DNA from: Anaerolineales bacterium
Lineage (GTDB): Bacteria > Chloroflexota > Anaerolineae > Promineifilales > Promineifilaceae
Length of the DNA stretch: 8,947 nucleotides
Assembly: GCA_020432595.1 (NCBI GenBank)
Contig: JAGQGA010000188.1
Coordinates: 1 to 8,947 of the forward strand
Direction of reading: 5' to 3'
Below, in pieces: positions 5,226-8,947 of the stretch. The notes below the pieces were generated by a model that was given only the letters and a program-made list of their open reading frames with translations, had not been told where the DNA came from and searched no databases. The position numbers and the translations under genes are program-made. The stretch's first letter is position 1. The number at the start of each line of letters is the position of its first letter.

Positions 5226-7232
5226 ATGGCAGGGAAAAAGCGTGTGATGCAGGCGGAGGATTTGTATGAGATACGGCCGGTTTCGGATTGTGCGATTTCG
5301 CCGGACGGAACGGCCGTTCTCTTCACCGTCCAGCGCGTTGACAAAGGCAGCGAGAAAAAATACAGCAGTTTGTGGTTCGCCCCCACTGGGCGCGGCGAGA
5401 CGCGGCAATATACCTATGGCAACCAAAACGACAGTAGTCCGCAGTGGTCGCCCGATGGCCGGGAAATTGCCTTTCTGTCCAACCGAGGGGACGCGGAAAA
5501 ACCAGCAGGACTTTACCTCATCCCCGCCAACGGCGGCGAAGCGCGACCACTGACCGACATCAAGGGCAAAATCGGTTCCTTTGCCTGGTCGCCCAATGGC
5601 AAGCAAATTGTGTGCGCGGTGCAAAAAACGGATGCCGAGGTGCTGGAACGGCAGGCAGACGAAGCCAAAAAGAAGCTGGGTATTGTCTCCCGCCACATCA
5701 CCCGCGTTCACTACAAATTTGACGGCCTCGGCTTTTTGCCTAAAGAGCGGTGGCACTTGTGGGTGGTGGATGCCCGCACCGGCCGCGCCACACAAATCAC
5801 CGATGGCCCCGTCCACGATGAGCAGCAGCCAAACTGGTCGCCCGACGGCCAATCCATCGTCTTTGTTTCCAACCGCGCCGACGACCCCGACTTTGCGCCC
5901 GATGGCGAAGATTTGTACATCATCTCCGCCACGGGTGGCGAAATGCAGCGCGTGCCAACCCCCTTTGGCGAGAAGAGTGACCCGGTGTTTTCGCCAAACG
6001 GCCGTTATCTCGCCTACTACGGTCGCACCGGGCGCGGCGACTGGTGGAAACACGACCATTTATGGGTCGTCCCAGTTGATGGCAGCGGCGAAGCTCAATG
6101 CCTTACCGACAACGAAGACATCATTATCGGCAACGCCTCCATGAACGATACCGGCGGCTGCGCCACTATGTCGCCCATCTGGTCAGCCGATGGCGAGCGT
6201 ATCTTCTTCCAGCAGTCGCGCCACGGCTCAACGACGCTGCATGTCATTGACCGCGATGGCAGCAATCGCCAAACAATCATTAGTGACGAGGCCGTTGTGG
6301 GAGCCTATAGCCTAGATGCCCAAAACAGCAAGGTGGCCTATTGGCAGGCAACCATGAACACGCTCGGCGAAATTTACGTCACCGACCTGGCTCGCTCTCG
6401 GCTACGCCAGCTTTCGCGCATCAACACCCCGCTGCTCAACAAAATGAACCTCGGCGAGGTGGAAGAGGTGTGGTTTAAAGGGGCCGATGACAACGATTTG
6501 CAGGGTTGGATACTCAAACCGCCCAACTTTGACCCCAGTCAAACCTACCCCTCCATCATGGAAATTCACGGTGGGCCGTTGGGACAATATGCCAACGCCC
6601 TGATGCACGAATTTCACTTTTTGGCCGCGCATGGCTACGTGGTCTATTTTGCCAACCCACGCGGTGGGCGCGGCTATGGCGAAGCCCACGCCCGCGCCAT
6701 TTGGAACGGCCACGGCACGGCCGATTATGCCGACGTGATGGCCTGGGCAGACCACGTGGCGCAGTTGCCCTATATTGACCGCGACCGGCGCGGCGTGACG
6801 GGGGGCAGCTACGGTGGCTTTATGGTCAACTGGATTATCGGCCACACTGACCAGTTCCGCGCCGCCGTGACTCAGCGCAGCATCAGCAATCGTCTCAGCA
6901 GCTATGGTAGCAGCGACATCAACTGGCGGCGCGAAATCGCTTTTAACGACGAGCCACCCTGGGAAAATTTGGACAATTACTGGGGGCAATCGCCACTGAA
7001 GCACATTGGCAATGCCAAAACGCCGACGCTGGTCATCCACAGCGAGCAAGATTTGCGCTGCCCCATTGAGCAAGGAGAGCAAATCTACGTGGCGTTGAAG
7101 CGGCTGGGGGTGGACACGGAAATGGTGCGCTTCCCCGATTCCCCCCACGGTCTCTCCCGCGTTGGCCGCACTGACCGCCGCATTGTGCGCCTCAACCATA
7201 TTTTGCGCTGGTTTGATAAATATTTGAAGTAG
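5226..7232 (+). CDS. S9-family prolyl oligopeptidase-type peptidase (acylaminoacyl-peptidase/dipeptidyl-peptidase-like)
   Basis: The product has 668 residues in two parts. The N-terminal half is a beta-propeller with PD40-type repeats marked by SPDG/SPNG turns near residues 25, 75, 122, 205, 256 and 320. The C-terminal alpha/beta hydrolase domain (about 410-668) has HGGP as oxyanion element, NPRGGRGYG, and the nucleophile S528 in GGSYGGFM. The triad is completed by D609 (HSEQDLRCP) and H641 (DSPHG). Such enzymes cleave short or N-acylated peptides, the propeller limiting access. No signal peptide is seen, so it is probably cytoplasmic. The start at 5226 is supported by AAGGGG at 9 nt. It is flanked on both sides by hairpins and is likely a single-gene unit. 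The exact specificity (acyl-peptide hydrolase or dipeptidyl peptidase) is not resolved. Confidence 0.92.
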   Translation: MAGKKRVMQAEDLYEIRPVSDCAISPDGTAVLFTVQRVDKGSEKKYSSLWFAPTGRGETRQYTYGNQNDSSPQWSPDGREIAFLSNRGDAEKPAGLYLIPANGGEARPLTDIKGKIGSFAWSPNGKQIVCAVQKTDAEVLERQADEAKKKLGIVSRHITRVHYKFDGLGFLPKERWHLWVVDARTGRATQITDGPVHDEQQPNWSPDGQSIVFVSNRADDPDFAPDGEDLYIISATGGEMQRVPTPFGEKSDPVFSPNGRYLAYYGRTGRGDWWKHDHLWVVPVDGSGEAQCLTDNEDIIIGNASMNDTGGCATMSPIWSADGERIFFQQSRHGSTTLHVIDRDGSNRQTIISDEAVVGAYSLDAQNSKVAYWQATMNTLGEIYVTDLARSRLRQLSRINTPLLNKMNLGEVEEVWFKGADDNDLQGWILKPPNFDPSQTYPSIMEIHGGPLGQYANALMHEFHFLAAHGYVVYFANPRGGRGYGEAHARAIWNGHGTADYADVMAWADHVAQLPYIDRDRRGVTGGSYGGFMVNWIIGHTDQFRAAVTQRSISNRLSSYGSSDINWRREIAFNDEPPWENLDNYWGQSPLKHIGNAKTPTLVIHSEQDLRCPIEQGEQIYVALKRLGVDTEMVRFPDSPHGLSRVGRTDRRIVRLNHILRWFDKYLK

Positions 7233-7240
7233 GTGGTTTG

Positions 7241-7271
7241 GCTTCCAGGTAGCTATAAGCTGCCTGGAAGC
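7241..7271 (+). terminator. Terminator-like hairpin after the peptidase gene
   Basis: GCTTCCAGGTAGCT (7241-7254) pairs with 7258-7271 over 14 bp, one pair being U-G, around a 3-nt ATA loop. It starts 9 bp after the peptidase stop. The following bases (TGCATTTGCC) hold only a short T-run. Confidence 0.7.
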
Positions 7272-7344
7272 TGCATTTGCCAACCTGCCCAAACAACGCT
7301 TGTTAAATTCAGACAACTTATCCCCGCGTTTCTTGCTACGCCTG

Positions 7345-7353
7345 TGCTAGAAT
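7345..7353 (+). promoter_or_regulatory. Possible extended -10 promoter for carA
   Basis: TGC-TAGAAT (7345-7353) matches the extended -10 pattern TGn-TATAAT with one mismatch in the hexamer. No good -35 lies at the usual distance. The start of transcription would be near 7360, just before the GGAG ribosome site (7371-7374) of carA. I saw no pyrimidine-responsive attenuator in the leader. Confidence 0.4.
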
Positions 7354-7381
7354 TCCACTATTTGCAATTTGGAGAAACGTA

Positions 7382-8518
7382 ATGGCTCACCTCCACCCTG
7401 CTTTGTTGGCACTTGAAGATGGTACATGCTGGCCCGGCTTTGGCTTTGGGGCGATTGGTACCAGCAGCGGCGAGATCGTCTTCAACACCAGCCTCACTGG
7501 CTACCAAGAAATCCTCACCGACCCCTCTTACCACGGCCAAATTATCACCATGACCATGCCCCACATCGGCAACTATGGCACCACGCCCGAAGATGATGAA
7601 AGTGACCGGGTGTGGACGGCCGGTTTTGTTGTCCGCAGCCTTAGCCCCGTTGTCAGCAACTGGCGTGCGCGGCAAAGCTTGCCCGATTATCTGGCTGAGC
7701 GGGGCGTGGTGGGCATCACCGATGTGGACACCCGCGCCTTGGTGCGGCATATCCGCACGCACGGAGCTATGCGTGCCGTTCTCTCCTCGGAAATAACCGA
7801 TGGCGATGAGCTGGTGGCGATGGCGCGTGCCGCCCGCGACATGAACGGGCTTGATTTGGCGCAGGAGGTGAGCTGTGCTGAACCGTATACGTGGACAGAG
7901 GGGTTTGATTGGTGGCAGCCGGATGGAGCAGGGGAGCAGGGGAGCAGGGGAGCAGGGGAGAAACGGTACCGGGTGGTAGCGTATGATTTTGGTATTAAGC
8001 GCAACATTTTGCGACTGCTGGCGGCGCGGGGGTGCGAGGTGCGGGTGGTGCCTGCAACGACACCCGCTAGTGAGGCGCTGGCGCTGGATCCTGACGGCAT
8101 TTTTCTTTCCAACGGGCCGGGCGACCCAGCAGCCGTAACCTATGCCATTGCGGCGGTGCAGGAACTGCTGGGGCAGAAGCCGCTATTTGGCATTTGTTTG
8201 GGGCACCAGATTTTGGGGCTGGCATTGGGGGCAGAAACCTACAAGCTAAAGTTTGGGCATCGCGGTGGCAACCAGCCGGTGCAGGTGGCCGAAAGCGGTG
8301 CGGTGCAGATTTCCAGCCATAATCATGGTTTTGCCGTAAATGCGGCGACCCTGCCAGAAGGGGTGGCCAATTCCCACATCAATTTGAATGATAATTGCTG
8401 CGAGGGGTTAGATGCACCCGCTTATCGCGCCTTTTCGGTACAATATCATCCGGAAAGCTCGCCGGGGCCGCATGACTCGGATGCGCTGTTTGATAAATTT
8501 ATTGCAATGATGCAGTGA
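7382..8518 (+). CDS. carA: Carbamoyl-phosphate synthase small (glutaminase) subunit
   Basis: The product has 378 residues, the normal CarA length. The N-terminal small-subunit domain (about 1-180) shows [35 protein letters not shown] and the [15 protein letters not shown] block. The C-terminal class I glutamine amidotransferase domain has SNGPGDP, the nucleophile C272 in GICLGHQ, and H356 with E358 in QYHPE. CarA hydrolyses glutamine and passes ammonia to CarB for carbamoyl phosphate, feeding pyrimidine and arginine synthesis in the cytoplasm. GGAG lies 7 nt before the ATG. Oddity: the linker between domains (residues about 182-193, [12 protein letters not shown]) is encoded by four copies of an 8-bp tandem repeat. 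carB does not follow; a rhodanese gene starts 19 bp downstream, so the large subunit must be encoded elsewhere. Confidence 0.96.
   Translation: MAHLHPALLALEDGTCWPGFGFGAIGTSSGEIVFNTSLTGYQEILTDPSYHGQIITMTMPHIGNYGTTPEDDESDRVWTAGFVVRSLSPVVSNWRARQSLPDYLAERGVVGITDVDTRALVRHIRTHGAMRAVLSSEITDGDELVAMARAARDMNGLDLAQEVSCAEPYTWTEGFDWWQPDGAGEQGSRGAGEKRYRVVAYDFGIKRNILRLLAARGCEVRVVPATTPASEALALDPDGIFLSNGPGDPAAVTYAIAAVQELLGQKPLFGICLGHQILGLALGAETYKLKFGHRGGNQPVQVAESGAVQISSHNHGFAVNAATLPEGVANSHINLNDNCCEGLDAPAYRAFSVQYHPESSPGPHDSDALFDKFIAMMQ
7927..7960 (+). repeat. 8-bp tandem repeat (AGCAGGGG, four copies) inside carA
   Basis: Four perfect copies of AGCAGGGG lie at 7927-7958, followed by the first two bases of a fifth. 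The unit is not a multiple of three, so the protein reads it in all three phases ([12 protein letters not shown]). Gain or loss of one or two units would break the carA frame; only changes of three units (24 bp) keep it. Confidence 0.95.
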
Positions 8519-8537
8519 CAACAAGGAGACATACACA

Positions 8538-8891
8538 ATGGGACTGTTTGATTGGCTATTTGGCCCCAAGGTGGCACAAATTTCGGTGCAAGAGGCTCAC
8601 GATCTGCTGAAGGGGAAGAATCCACCGCTGATTGTGGACGTGCGTCAGCCGGAGGAAACAAAGGCTGGAACCGTTGCCAAAGCGGTTTTGCTGCCGCTGC
8701 CGGATCTGGATAGTCGTATGCAAGAGCTGCCCCGCGAACGGCCGATTTTACTCATTTGCCGCAGCGGAAACCGCAGCCAGACGGCCGCCCGGAAGTTGGC
8801 AAAGGCTGGTTATGAGGTGCAGAATGTAGCGGGGGGAATGATGGCGTGGGAAAGCGCCCGGCTGCCGGTGCGCGTGTCGAAGAAACGGTAA
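8538..8891 (+). CDS. Single-domain rhodanese-like protein
   Basis: The product has 117 residues and one rhodanese domain: VDVRQPEE at 33-40, then the active-site loop CRSGNRS with catalytic cysteine C74, and the closing segment NVAGGMMAWE. Known members carry a persulfide on this cysteine and move sulfur between donors and acceptors, or act in related thiol chemistry. The first residues MGLFDWLFGP are short and hydrophobic but too few for a membrane anchor. A strong AAGGAG lies 9 nt before the ATG, and the gene starts 19 bp after carA, so co-transcription is likely. A functional tie to carbamoyl phosphate synthesis is not evident. A hairpin 13 bp after its stop ends the unit. Confidence 0.92.
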   Translation: MGLFDWLFGPKVAQISVQEAHDLLKGKNPPLIVDVRQPEETKAGTVAKAVLLPLPDLDSRMQELPRERPILLICRSGNRSQTAARKLAKAGYEVQNVAGGMMAWESARLPVRVSKKR

Positions 8892-8904
8892 ACGACTGTT
8901 GGTA

Positions 8905-8938
8905 AGAAGTTCAACTTCTTCTGAGAAGTTGAACTTCT
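8905..8938. terminator. Hairpin terminator after the rhodanese gene, built from two dyads
   Basis: AGAAGTTCAACTTCT (8905-8919) is perfectly complementary to 8924-8938 over 15 bp with a 4-nt TCTG loop. Each arm is itself a 7-1-7 dyad. It probably ends the carA-rhodanese transcript; no T-run is visible before the window ends at 8947. Confidence 0.7.
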
Positions 8939-8947
8939 CAAACCAAA

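Larger units (their letters stand above)
2154..6006. repeat. Dispersed palindromic 10-mer AACGGCCGTT, ten exact copies
   Basis: Exact copies start at 2154, 2342, 2671, 2781, 3659, 4040, 4220, 4464, 5309 and 5997. The inner 8-mer ACGGCCGT also occurs at 158 and 1422. All ten are inside genes: four in the ThDP enzyme, three in the UbiA-family gene, one in the SDR and two in the peptidase. They are read as T-A-V in seven cases, N-G-R in two and K-R-P-F in one, so protein sequence does not explain them. Confidence 0.95.

Noticed and set aside
5208..6059. A 283-codon open frame on the minus strand opposite the peptidase propeller
   Set aside because: Same reasoning: it lies fully opposite a well-supported gene and its translation is low-complexity without domain features.
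6402..7316. A 304-codon open frame on the minus strand opposite the peptidase
   Set aside because: It covers the catalytic domain of the S9 peptidase and has no recognisable motif; long antisense frames are expected opposite GC-biased codons.
593..8938. CRISPR or a large repeat array
   Set aside because: The repeats are short tandem or inverted units with no regular spacers, and no cas-like gene is present.

Overview
This is a bacterial chromosomal segment of moderately high GC content. It is densely coded and every gene looks like housekeeping or catabolic metabolism. No rRNA, tRNA, CRISPR array, transposase or phage gene was seen. The gene set does not fix the taxon. A very frequent palindromic 10-mer (AACGGCCGTT), short-period tandem repeats folded into intergenic hairpins, and the protein styles would fit a Chloroflexota (Anaerolineae-like) genome, but that is an inference from general impression, not a search.

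Layout, left to right: (1) the 3' part of a methylmalonate-semialdehyde dehydrogenase gene (mmsA/iolA type, + strand, cut by the window edge), followed after a hairpin by an inosose dehydratase-like (iolE-type) gene. Together they look like the end of a myo-inositol catabolic cluster. (2) A convergent junction (1560-1670) filled by an inverted-repeat element, then a minus-strand ThDP-dependent acetolactate-synthase-like gene. (3) A 66-bp divergent promoter region with overlapping -10 boxes facing opposite ways. (4) On the + strand, a UbiA-family membrane prenyltransferase, a classical SDR oxidoreductase and a large S9-family prolyl-oligopeptidase-type serine peptidase, each followed by its own hairpin. 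(5) carA (carbamoyl-phosphate synthase glutaminase subunit) and, 19 bp behind it, a single-domain rhodanese, closed by a strong hairpin at the right edge.

The genes do not form one pathway. Only mmsA-iolE (functional link) and carA-rhodanese (tight spacing, strong ribosome site) look coupled. The other + strand genes are separated by palindromes and are probably mostly individual transcription units.

The unusual content is in the DNA rather than in the gene list. Ten exact copies of AACGGCCGTT lie within 3.9 kb, all inside genes and in all three codon phases. The sequence around them tends to flip from purine-rich to pyrimidine-rich at the motif. All six junctions at gene 3' ends hold a palindrome, each of a different sequence, and two of these are built from 7-bp tandem units. 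carA carries four copies of an 8-bp repeat inside its reading frame.
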